From contig JANYLG010000136.1 of NCBI GenBank assembly GCA_025363775.1, positions 1 to 43,602 of the forward strand: 43,602 bases of DNA, read 5' to 3'. The translations under genes were made by a program, and so were the position numbers. The notes under the pieces were generated by a model. It had not been told where the DNA came from and did not search any database. It worked only from the letters and a program-made list of their open reading frames with translations. Below are positions 22,791 to 30,256 of this stretch, one piece after another. This stretch comes from Acidobacteriota bacterium. Lineage in GTDB: Bacteria; Acidobacteriota; Vicinamibacteria; Vicinamibacterales; Fen-181. Position 1 is the first letter of the stretch. Each line of letters begins with the position of its first letter.

Positions 22791-23465
22791 CTAGAACTTG
22801 AAGCCAACCCCGGCAGAAAAACGGAGCACGTTGGTGCCCTGCGGGTCGGTGAAGATCCGGCAGTAGCGTCCACCGGCATCCACCAACAGCCGGCCGAACG
22901 GCACGCGAACGCCGCCGCCCAAGGTAAACAGCACCTTGTTGCCCCGGCCGGACAGGTCGCTGCCGAGCTGGACGCCGAGAGCCGGCAACGCACCGGTGAT
23001 GTCCGCGCCATTGAGCGCAAAACTCGCCTGCTTGTCAACGTTCGCGACGCCGAGCGTCATGGCCACGTACGGCTCGAAGTTCCCGAACAGCGGGAAGAGG
23101 TAGCGAGCGCCGACCGCGCCATAGTTCGCCGGAGTTTTCACGCTCCAGGTTGCGGAACCCTTCCCCAGCGCTCCAAGGTATGTGCCAATGACCCCGGCAG
23201 CCGTGTCCGTGCCGCTCGTGGTGACATCGGTCATGCGTCCGCCCTCGGCGAAGATCTCGAAGACCTCTGCGACCTTCATGCCGGCCTCGGCGCCGAAGGT
23301 ACTGCTCGTCTTGTTGCCGAACGTGACGCCGATCGTGGCTGCAACGTACCTCCGCGACTCGTCGTACGGCGCGTACGCCGGTGCTGCCTGCGTTGCCGGC
23401 GTCGCCTGCGCCCACGCACTGCCCGCCACTCCCAGCAGCGCGATCGCAATCAATAACCGCTTCAT
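22791..23465 (-). CDS. Outer-membrane beta-barrel protein
   Basis: 224 residues from ATG 23465, which has a strong GGAGGAG site; a longer reading from 23519 is less likely. Signal peptide MKRLLIAIALLGVAGSAWAQ. The mature part alternates hydrophobic and polar residues (YVAATIGVTFGNKTSSTFGA, FEPYVAMTLGVANVD, VLFTLGGGVRVPFGRLLVDA) and ends with an aromatic residue, GVGFKF, the typical C-terminal strand signature for insertion by BamA. An eight-strand OmpA/OmpW-like barrel is likely. No peptidoglycan-binding domain. Specific function unknown. Confidence 0.75.
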   Translation of the reverse strand: MKRLLIAIALLGVAGSAWAQATPATQAAPAYAPYDESRRYVAATIGVTFGNKTSSTFGAEAGMKVAEVFEIFAEGGRMTDVTTSGTDTAAGVIGTYLGALGKGSATWSVKTPANYGAVGARYLFPLFGNFEPYVAMTLGVANVDKQASFALNGADITGALPALGVQLGSDLSGRGNKVLFTLGGGVRVPFGRLLVDAGGRYCRIFTDPQGTNVLRFSAGVGFKF

Positions 23466-23590
23466 CCACTCCTCCTCATGGCCGCGTGCTCTGACACGAC
23501 AATAACGACCGTTCATCATACGACGGATGGCGTAACCCTGTCATGCCCCGCCGGGCCGCCGGGCGAGGCGAGCCATTCGTCAGCCCGGCC

Positions 23591-23637
23591 CATAACCCGG
23601 TCGATCCGGAACCAAAGAGGCTCGGCCGGGTTATGAG
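23591..23637 (-). repeat. REP-like element, CCGAGCCTCTTTGGTTCCGG family (copy 1)
   Basis: On the minus strand it reads CTCATAACCCGGCCGAGCCT then CTTTGGTTCCGGATCGACCG and GGTTATG. The ends (CATAACCCGG and CCGGGTTATG) are a perfect 10-base inverted repeat. The copy at 37828-37874 matches at 40 of 47 positions by hand alignment. This one lies in the gap between the beta-barrel gene and glgX. Confidence 0.65.
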
Positions 23638-23646
23638 GGACGACGT

Positions 23647-25752
23647 TCAGACGGACGGCGCAGCGGCCCTCGCTTCTGTGCCCCGGTCGCGGACCAGAAT
23701 GACGATCGACCGCGAGCCGACGACGTAGTCGGCAGACTCGAGGGCCAGCGCCTCGTCCTCCGCGAGGAAGTCGTGCGGCGAGGGCCGGCTCGTGTCCACC
23801 ACGCGCCTCCAGCCCATCGCCTGGCCTTCCTGGACGATGAAGGCGAGATCCTCCGGGCCGGCGTTCAACATCACGTAGAGGTCGCGGTCGGCCTGGGAGG
23901 CGCCGTGGAGGCAGTAGGCCACCGCGTGGGAACCTTCGCTCCAGTCCACCGACGGCCCTGCCCCGAACCACTGGACATCTTCCCGCCAGAACCTGCTGCG
24001 GCCAATCGACGGGTGCGCCTTGCGGAAGGCAATCATCCTCTTGAAGAACCTGTGGATGTCGCGGTTCCGATCGAACAGGTCCCAGTTGAGCCAGGTCGTT
24101 TCGTTGTCCTGGTTGAAGGGGTTGTTGTTCCCGCCCTGCGTCTGCAGGAACTCGTCGCCGGCGCAGAACATCGGCGTCCCGTTCGAGAGGAAGACGATCG
24201 CACAGAAGTTCTTCACCTGCCGCCGTCGGAGCCACAGAACCTCGGCCGGGGCGCCCGTGTCACCTTCCCAGCCGCAGTTCCAGCTGATGTTGTCATCGCT
24301 GCCGTCGGCGTTGTTCTCGCCGTTCGCCAAGTTGTGCTTCCGGTGGTACGACACCAGGTCGTAGAGGCAGAATCCATCGTGGGCGGTCACGAGGTTCACG
24401 CTCTGAAAGGCGTGGTAGGCGTCCAGCAGTTCATCCGGGAACTGATCCGAACTGCCGTAGAGGCGGGTCATCAGGTTGCCCACCGTGCTCGGATCGCCAC
24501 GCACGAAGGCGCGGACCTCATCGCGAAACCGGTCGTTCCACTGGTACCACTCGACGCCAGGAAATTGGCGACCGAGCTGGTAGCTCTGGAGGTCCCACGC
24601 CTCGGCGATCAGTCTCAGGTTCTTGAAGTCGGGGTCGGCGTCGATCGCCGAGACGATCGGAGGATCGTCGAGGTCGATCGATCCATCGGTGCGACGCGTG
24701 AAGATCGAGGCCAGGTCGAAGCGGAACCCGTCTACGCGCATCTCCCTGGCCCAGAACCGCATGCTGTCGACCACCATCTTCCGCACGGCCGTGTTGGCCG
24801 TGTGCAGCACGTTGCCCGTCCCCGAGTCGTTGCGGTACAGGCTGCGGTCTTCGTCCAGCAGATAGTACGTGGAGTTGTCGATCCCGCGATAGGAATAGGT
24901 CGGCCCGATCTCGTCCGCCTCCACGGTGTGGTTGTAGACGACGTCGAGGATGACTTCGATCCCGGCTTCGTGCAGGGCGCGGATCATCTGCTGCATCTCA
25001 ACGATCGCGCCTTCCGGCGTGCCCGCGGCGGCGTACTGCGCATGCGGCGCAAAAAAGCTCAGCGGCATGTAACCCCAGTAGTTCCGCTCCTGGGGATCGC
25101 GCTGGAACACCGGGAGCAGTTCGACGACCGTCACGCCCAGGTCCACGAGATACGGGATCTTGTCGATGACTCCCGCGAACGTGCCGCGGCGGTCGGCCGC
25201 GACGCCGGAGTTCTCGCGCCGCGTGAAACCGCGCACGTGCAACTCGTAGATCACCGTGTCCCACGAATGTTGCGGCCGGCATCCCGCCTCCCGCCCACCC
25301 GCCCAGCGGCTGGCCTCGAGGACGCCCAGCGGGGCGCGCCCGGTGTTGGGCCCGCGCCGCTTGGCGGTCTCGCGGTCGAATGCCGGCGGGAAGAACACCG
25401 CCCGGGCATACGGATCGAGCAGGACCTTGGCCGGCTCGAAGCGAAGCCCCGCGGCCGGGTCGTATGGCCCGTCAACCGAGTAGGCGTAGTAGCACGCGCC
25501 CGGAATCGTGTCGTCCCGAATCCAGCAGTGCCAGACGCGGCCCGACTTGTTCGTCAGGTGATTGAGCGGAAAGCGGTAGAGCGGTTCGCGGAATTCCTCG
25601 GCGCCGTAGATCAGCAGCGTCAAGCCGGTGGCGTGCTTGGAGTAGAGCGCGAAGTTCCAGGCGCGCCCCTTCTCATTCCAGCTGGCGCCGAGAGGCGACG
25701 GCAGACCTTCCGATTGCGCCCAGGACACGGGCAGGCAGTCAGGTGCTCTCAT
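23647..25752 (-). CDS. glgX: Glycogen debranching enzyme (isoamylase-type)
   Basis: 701 residues from ATG 25752; a GTG at 25809 would add 19 residues, and neither start has a good ribosome site. An N-terminal CBM48-type domain (SPLGASWNEKGRAWNFALYS) is followed by a GH13 barrel with the four conserved regions: I DVVYNHTVEADE, II GFRFDLAS (nucleophile Asp), III LIAEAWD (acid/base Glu) and IV VTAHDGF. SWDTVIYELHVRGFTRRENS and NPFNQDNETTWLNWDL are also GlgX signatures. It hydrolyses alpha-1,6 branches of glycogen after phosphorylase action. No other glycogen genes are in the window, so it is an isolated locus. Its upstream region contains a half copy of the GACATCTTCC repeat. Confidence 0.93.
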   Translation of the reverse strand: MRAPDCLPVSWAQSEGLPSPLGASWNEKGRAWNFALYSKHATGLTLLIYGAEEFREPLYRFPLNHLTNKSGRVWHCWIRDDTIPGACYYAYSVDGPYDPAAGLRFEPAKVLLDPYARAVFFPPAFDRETAKRRGPNTGRAPLGVLEASRWAGGREAGCRPQHSWDTVIYELHVRGFTRRENSGVAADRRGTFAGVIDKIPYLVDLGVTVVELLPVFQRDPQERNYWGYMPLSFFAPHAQYAAAGTPEGAIVEMQQMIRALHEAGIEVILDVVYNHTVEADEIGPTYSYRGIDNSTYYLLDEDRSLYRNDSGTGNVLHTANTAVRKMVVDSMRFWAREMRVDGFRFDLASIFTRRTDGSIDLDDPPIVSAIDADPDFKNLRLIAEAWDLQSYQLGRQFPGVEWYQWNDRFRDEVRAFVRGDPSTVGNLMTRLYGSSDQFPDELLDAYHAFQSVNLVTAHDGFCLYDLVSYHRKHNLANGENNADGSDDNISWNCGWEGDTGAPAEVLWLRRRQVKNFCAIVFLSNGTPMFCAGDEFLQTQGGNNNPFNQDNETTWLNWDLFDRNRDIHRFFKRMIAFRKAHPSIGRSRFWREDVQWFGAGPSVDWSEGSHAVAYCLHGASQADRDLYVMLNAGPEDLAFIVQEGQAMGWRRVVDTSRPSPHDFLAEDEALALESADYVVGSRSIVILVRDRGTEARAAAPSV

Positions 25753-25838
25753 TGCGGGTGCTCTGCTCCGGGGATCGAACCGCAGGTCCAGCGACCCGCC
25801 TGGCCACACCGTCTACACACGGCACGCCTCGAACACGA

Positions 25839-25879
25839 GACATCTTCCAGACATCTTCCAGGGCCTGACATCGCCGTGC
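25839..25879. repeat. Partial GACATCTTCC-family element (copy 3)
   Basis: Two direct GACATCTTCCAG units in a row (25839 and 25850), followed by GGCCTGACATCGCCGTG, which aligns with the left half of copies 1 and 2. The right half, with the CCTGGAAT end, is absent. It ends next to the stop codon of the PHA-system gene at 25884. Confidence 0.55.
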
Positions 25880-25883
25880 CCCG

Positions 25884-26204
25884 CTACTTCCGCAACACCT
25901 TCCCGAGCTCGCTCGAGATGACCTGCTGGATGCGCTCCTCGCCGAGGATGTTCCTGACGAGGGCCGAGAGCTCGGACTCGACCACCACGCGGTCGTCCAT
26001 GACCTCCATCAGGCCGCGGACGGAGGTGCCGAAGAACCCCTTGGCAGCCGTGAACGAGAAGTTCATCCGGTTGCCGTCCCAGTCCCTCTTCGCGTCCTTG
26101 ATCGTGACGCCGCCGGGCGGTTCCTGGACCAGCCGCTCGAGAAACTGGTCGATCCGGCCAATCGCTTCCTGCTGACCGAGGGAGTGAGATTGCTCGATAC
26201 GCAT
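25884..26204 (-). CDS. Polyhydroxyalkanoic acid system family protein
   Basis: 106 residues, ATG 26204 with GGAGG eight bases upstream. It starts MRIEQSHSLGQQEAIGRIDQ and contains DWDGNRMNFSFTAAKGFFGT and SVRGLMEVMDDRVVVESELS. This matches the small family annotated as putative polyhydroxyalkanoic acid system protein (PHA_gran_rgn); the full family length is present. Members occur near polyester granule genes in Proteobacteria and scattered elsewhere, and their biochemical role is not established. No phaC, phasin or depolymerase gene is in this window, so the PHA link here is only by family. It sits downstream of the TRAP operon on the same strand, separated by 48 bases, and could be co-transcribed. 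Confidence 0.78.
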   Translation of the reverse strand: MRIEQSHSLGQQEAIGRIDQFLERLVQEPPGGVTIKDAKRDWDGNRMNFSFTAAKGFFGTSVRGLMEVMDDRVVVESELSALVRNILGEERIQQVISSELGKVLRK

Positions 26205-26252
26205 CGTGTTCGCCTCCGAAACTCTGGAGGAAGTACGCGGAAGACCGCGATT

Positions 26253-28118
26253 CTAGCTCTTCCCCAGCAGCTTCAGCAGCCCAATCGACATCGACGGCAC
26301 GTAGGTGATCAGCAGCACGCCGATCGCGAGGATGATCAGGAACGGCACCACATGCCTGTAAAGTTGCGGCAGGGGCTTGTTGAACCTCGACGATGAGAGG
26401 AAGAGGTTGAGCCCGACGGGCGGGAACAGGAAACCCAGTTCGAGGTTCGCAAGGAAGATCACCCCGAGGTGAATCGGGTTGACCCCGAAGGCCGCGCCGA
26501 TCGGCACGATGAGCGGCGCCAGGATGACGATGGCGGCGTAGATTTCCACCACACTGCCCACCACCAGCAGGAACACGTTCAGCGCGAGCAGGAACATCGC
26601 CTGCGAATGGATGTGCAACTGCACCCACGCCAGGATCTGGTCCGGGATCTGCGCGTCCACCAAGTAGTTGGTCAGCCCCATGGCGATGCTGAGCAGGATG
26701 AGCACCGCGCCCATCAGCCCTGCCGCCTCGAGCAGTACGTTCGGCAGCGATTTGAAGATGTGCAGGTCGCGCGTGATCAGGCACTCGACGATCACCGCGT
26801 ACGCCAGCGCGGCTGCCGCCGTCTCGAGCATCGTCAACCAGCCGCTCGCGAACAGCCCGATGACGACGAACGGCAGCCCGAGTTCCCACTTCGCGCGCCA
26901 CGTGGAGACCGCCAGCTCCTTCCAGGAGAAGGCCTGGCGGCTGCGGCTGACGTGCCGGCCGACCGCGATGCCGTAGGCCGCGGTGAGCACGATCAGCAGG
27001 AGGCCCGGCAGAAACCCAGCGATGTAGAGCTGGTCCAACGGCACGACCTGGTCGCGCGAGCTGGCGACGACCGAGTAGAGCACGACGGGAAGGCTTGGCG
27101 GGAACAGCAGGCCGAGCGATCCCGACGCGGTGACGAGGCCCAGCGAGAAGCCCTCCGAGTAGCCGTCCTTCCTCAGGATCGGGTAGACCAGACCGCCCAG
27201 CGCGATGATCGTGACGCCGGAACCGCCGGTGAACGTGGTGAAGAGCGCGCAGACCGCCGCCACCATGACGGCAATCCCCCCCGGCATCCATCCGAACAGC
27301 GAGCGGAAGAAGCGCACCAGCCGCTCGGCCGCCGCGCTCTCGGCGAGGACGTACCCGGCCGCGGTCAGCAGCGGGATGGCCGGCAGCGTGGGCGAGGCAA
27401 TCAGGTCGTAGACCTTCCTGGTCACCGCCGACACGGGCGTGCCTTCCGAGAAGAACAGGACCGCGGCCACTCCGCCCATCGCGACGAACACGGGTGCGCC
27501 GAACAGGGCAGCCGCCAGCACCACGAGTGCCAGCGGCCAAATCAAGGTGAGCGACTCCGACGGGATCAGCCCGATCGCAAACGCCGCGGGAATCGCCAGC
27601 AAGGCGACGCTCCGTCCCCACCACCGATCGGACGACTTCCAGACGAACACCAGGGCCATGAGCCCCAGCGAGACCGGCATGATGGCTTCCGACGCCCACT
27701 CGGGCACGCCGATCGGAAGCATCTTCGGCTCGGCCACGGCGCGATGCACGCGCACGATGTCGTAGGCCCCCTTCCCGAGAATGGCGACGACGGCCGCCGA
27801 GACCGAGAAGCCGAAGAGCCGTGACAGCCTCCGCGCCAGCCCTTCACCGAAGAACTCCGAGGTGGAGAGGGTGAGATGCGTCCCTTGGGCGGCCGCGGCG
27901 AGGCCGCCCACGAACGCCAGCCAGAGCGTCAACTGCTTGACGTATTCGTCCTTGCCCGGGACGTGAATCCCGCCCAGGGGCCGGCCGATCGCATCGATGA
28001 GCAGCAGGATGGTCGCCAGGGCGAGCGTCGCGGTGAGGACGGTCTGCTCCGTGCCTTTCAGCAACGTTCCGAGGAAACCGGTCTGGCCGCCAGCCGACGC
28101 TGGTGTCGTCTCGATCAT
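26253..28118 (-). CDS. TRAP transporter fused permease (DctQ-DctM)
   Basis: 621 residues, about 16-17 membrane segments. Residues 1-170 form the small DctQ part (TVLTATLALATILLLIDAIG, YVKQLTLWLAFVGGLAAAA) and from about 185 the large DctM part, with ALFGAPVFVAMGGVAAVLFF, the TRAP signature TTFTGGSGVTIIALGGLVYP, LGLVTASGSLGLLFPPSLPV and FLANLELGFLFPPVGLNLFL. Sodium- or proton-coupled solute uptake driven with a periplasmic binding protein. The start at 28118 leaves a 13-base gap after the binding-protein gene; an alternative ATG at 28148 would overlap it. The fusion of Q and M is common in TRAP systems. The partners are the binding protein and TatT just upstream. Confidence 0.92.
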   Translation of the reverse strand: MIETTPASAGGQTGFLGTLLKGTEQTVLTATLALATILLLIDAIGRPLGGIHVPGKDEYVKQLTLWLAFVGGLAAAAQGTHLTLSTSEFFGEGLARRLSRLFGFSVSAAVVAILGKGAYDIVRVHRAVAEPKMLPIGVPEWASEAIMPVSLGLMALVFVWKSSDRWWGRSVALLAIPAAFAIGLIPSESLTLIWPLALVVLAAALFGAPVFVAMGGVAAVLFFSEGTPVSAVTRKVYDLIASPTLPAIPLLTAAGYVLAESAAAERLVRFFRSLFGWMPGGIAVMVAAVCALFTTFTGGSGVTIIALGGLVYPILRKDGYSEGFSLGLVTASGSLGLLFPPSLPVVLYSVVASSRDQVVPLDQLYIAGFLPGLLLIVLTAAYGIAVGRHVSRSRQAFSWKELAVSTWRAKWELGLPFVVIGLFASGWLTMLETAAAALAYAVIVECLITRDLHIFKSLPNVLLEAAGLMGAVLILLSIAMGLTNYLVDAQIPDQILAWVQLHIHSQAMFLLALNVFLLVVGSVVEIYAAIVILAPLIVPIGAAFGVNPIHLGVIFLANLELGFLFPPVGLNLFLSSSRFNKPLPQLYRHVVPFLIILAIGVLLITYVPSMSIGLLKLLGKS

Positions 28119-28131
28119 GATACTTGCCCGA

Positions 28132-29190
28132 CTACTTCTTCGGGGCAACCGCCGCGCGCGACTTGCGGTACTCGTCGCGCGCCTTCATCGCCTGGTCGAA
28201 GGCGTCGACCGGCACGAAGTCTCCGCGGATCTTGCCGTAGGTGCTCTCGGCCGCCTTCCGCCAAAGATCCTTCGTCTTGGCGTCCACCGGCACCACCGTC
28301 AGCCCGTTGCTCTTCATGGCGGCGATGTCCTTGTCGCCGTTCTGACGGATGTCGGCCTGCAGCTTGGCCCCCGCCTCCTGCATGGCCTGCAGCAGCGCCG
28401 GCTTGATGTCGGCCGGGACCTTCGCCCACGTGTCCTTCTTGATGACCGTGGCGCCCAGCAGGAGCGCCCACCGGAGGTCGGTCATGAACTTGGCCCTCTC
28501 GTAGTAGCGGCCGATCTGGGCGACCTGCGGAGAGAGCGTACACGCTTGGAACAGCCCTGTAGACAGCCCCATGGGCAGGTCCGGGACGGCCGCCGGGCGC
28601 GGGTTGAAGCCGGCCGTCTTCCAGATCTCGAGCGACTTCGGGTCGCCGGCCCACTGGAACAGCTTGAGCTTCTTCAGGTCGTCCGGCGTCGTGACCGGGC
28701 TCGTGGTGAAGAACTGGATCCAGCCGGCGTCGGCCCAGTTGAGGACGACGAACCCCTTGGCCTCCATGGCCGACTCGAGGCGCGGGCGCATCTTGTCGAG
28801 GACGTAGTACACCTCCTCGTAGGAGTCGTAGGCCATCGGGATGCTGATCGCGTAGACCGACTTCTCGATCTCGGCGACGCCCACCGACGTCAGCACCGCG
28901 CCCTGCAGCTCGCCGAGGCGCATCGCCTGCACGACCTCGGGATCATCGCCTTTCGTCCCGCCGCCGTAGAAGATCACCTTCACACGGCCGTTCGAGATCT
29001 TGGCCCACTTGTCGGCGACTTCCTTCAACACCAGGAACCACGCGGAGTTGGTGGGCACGAGCGTGGCCACCTTGATGGTCAAGGGTTGCGCGCTCGCGGC
29101 CGCGGGAATCAGGCAGGTCGCGGTGACGAGCACGAGCGCGGCCACCCACGCAGTGAACGACTGACGACGAACGTGAACTCTGGACATCAT
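28132..29190 (-). CDS. TRAP transporter solute-binding protein (DctP/TatP-like)
   Basis: 352 residues, ATG 29190 or 29187 with GGAGAAG upstream. The signal peptide (WVAALVLVTATCLIPAAASA) gives a mature start at QPLTIKVATLVPTNSAWFLV. DctP-family features are ANG/SNGRVKVIFYGGGTKGD, VAEIEKSVYAISIPMAYDSY and the central GMNDLKGLKLRVW equivalent here, TTPDDLKKLKLFQWAGDP. The usual organic-acid-binding arginine of DctP is not obvious; lysine/glutamine replaces it, consistent with a different ligand class such as that of the TatP (TRAP with TPR protein) subfamily. The periplasmic partner of the fused permease. Confidence 0.9.
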   Translation of the reverse strand: MMSRVHVRRQSFTAWVAALVLVTATCLIPAAASAQPLTIKVATLVPTNSAWFLVLKEVADKWAKISNGRVKVIFYGGGTKGDDPEVVQAMRLGELQGAVLTSVGVAEIEKSVYAISIPMAYDSYEEVYYVLDKMRPRLESAMEAKGFVVLNWADAGWIQFFTTSPVTTPDDLKKLKLFQWAGDPKSLEIWKTAGFNPRPAAVPDLPMGLSTGLFQACTLSPQVAQIGRYYERAKFMTDLRWALLLGATVIKKDTWAKVPADIKPALLQAMQEAGAKLQADIRQNGDKDIAAMKSNGLTVVPVDAKTKDLWRKAAESTYGKIRGDFVPVDAFDQAMKARDEYRKSRAAVAPKK

Positions 29191-29211
29191 GATCCGGCTT
29201 CTCCACGACTC

Positions 29212-30123
29212 TCAGAACAACTCATCGACGCGCGACAGCAGCCACGTTGCCCGCCGCTGCGCCAGCACGTTGGCGAGCTTCTGCTCGGGCGCCGTCTTGC
29301 TCACGTCCACGGCGAGCGCCTCCTTCAGCAGTTGCTCGAACTCCTTCTTCTTCTGTTGGGCCACGAGCGCCGACTCGGCGTACGCCACCAGCGGCGACAC
29401 GCGCTGCCCGGCCGACAACTGCTTCGCCCGCTCGAAGTGCTCCAGCGCCTTCTCCATCGATCCGCCAGCCGAGGCATGGCCCGACTCCCACGACATCAAG
29501 AAGTCGTGGATCGACCCTCTCTCCCACGTCTCGTCGAGCGCCAGGGCCCGGCGCATCATCTTCTCGATGGCCGTCTGGTTCACCGACAACTGCGAGTCGG
29601 TGACGTCAAGGGCGAACGCCGCCGCCCAGGCCGCGCTGGTGTAATACAGGAGCGGCACGTGCTTGGTCGACAGCTTCGCGAGCGCGGCGTCCGGGTCCTT
29701 CCGGAGCCGCTCGCGAAACCCGGGAGCCTCGAGCTCGAAGGCGCGCATCCCGTAGCCCACGGCCCTCAGGAAGAGGTTCTTGGCCCGCGCCCGCATCTGG
29801 GTCGCCTTCTGCAGATCCTTCGCTTCGGTGTAGTCGGCCTCCTGCTGGACGAACGCGTAGGAGTACTGCGTGAAGCCGCTGCAGGCAGCGAAGAGCAGCC
29901 CCTTGTGGTTCGGCGACTGCGCCAGCAACCCCTCGATCGTCTTGAGCCCGAAGGGGATGGCTGCCGCGACGAGTTCAGGGTCGTCGTCGCTGGCGAAGTT
30001 CGACCCGGAATCCGCCAGGGCGTTCCCGACTGTATTCACCGCTATCGTCTTGAGGGAGCAGCCCCACAGACTCGCGGCCAGCATGAACAGCAGAAGCGGA
30101 CGAACGCAGTAGTGTGATGCCAT
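29212..30123 (-). CDS. TatT-family TPR lipoprotein of a TRAP transporter
   Basis: 303 residues. The N-terminus ends in a lipobox (LAASLWGC, Cys at 22), so it should be a lipid-anchored periplasmic or outer-membrane lipoprotein. The rest is alpha-helical with TPR-like repeats (LKTIEGLLAQSPNHKGLLFA, MRARAKNLFLRAVGYGMRAF, IEKMMRRALALDETWERGS, KALEHFERAKQLSAG). This matches the TatT component first described as Tp0956 in Treponema pallidum, which trimerises and binds the solute-binding protein. The gene order TatT, binding protein, permease is the same here, supporting a TPR-associated TRAP (TPAT) system. Ligand unknown; hydrophobic molecules have been suggested for the treponemal system. No good ribosome site before ATG 30123. 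Confidence 0.85.
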   Translation of the reverse strand: MASHYCVRPLLLFMLAASLWGCSLKTIAVNTVGNALADSGSNFASDDDPELVAAAIPFGLKTIEGLLAQSPNHKGLLFAACSGFTQYSYAFVQQEADYTEAKDLQKATQMRARAKNLFLRAVGYGMRAFELEAPGFRERLRKDPDAALAKLSTKHVPLLYYTSAAWAAAFALDVTDSQLSVNQTAIEKMMRRALALDETWERGSIHDFLMSWESGHASAGGSMEKALEHFERAKQLSAGQRVSPLVAYAESALVAQQKKKEFEQLLKEALAVDVSKTAPEQKLANVLAQRRATWLLSRVDELF

Positions 30124-30149
30124 AGTGAATCAAGAAGTGGGGATTAGTT

Positions 30150-30155
30150 ATTGTA
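30150..30155 (-). promoter_or_regulatory. Candidate -10 box for the TatT-TRAP operon
   Basis: TACAAT on the minus strand, 26 bases before ATG 30123, in an AT-richer patch (GGATTAGTTATTGTAG on the plus strand). The -35 region is not recognisable. Confidence 0.3.
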
Positions 30156-30256
30156 GCCCATTCTGGCCGCCCTCTTCCCGATCGGCCCGGGTCCCCTCGA
30201 ACGGCCATGAAGCTGCGGCGGGCCGAGGTTACCGGGGGCTTCGGACCCGCGGCTCC

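Noticed and set aside
19661-23038. Very long minus-strand open frame (over 1100 codons) opposite the sortilin-like gene
   Set aside because: It is arginine/valine-rich with no recognisable domain and mirrors the third-codon GC bias of the real plus-strand gene; it also runs into the beta-barrel gene.
25755-25795. tRNA-like T-arm sequence GGTTCGATCCCC on the minus strand upstream of glgX
   Set aside because: The flanking bases do not form a five-base T-stem, and no anticodon arm, D-arm or acceptor stem can be folded around it.
23773-26175. 800-codon plus-strand frame opposite glgX
   Set aside because: Antisense shadow; GlgX on the minus strand has all four GH13 regions.
26681-27700. Long alternate frames inside the TRAP permease on both strands
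   Set aside because: They lack hydrophobic periodicity or any motif; the permease frame has the TRAP signatures.
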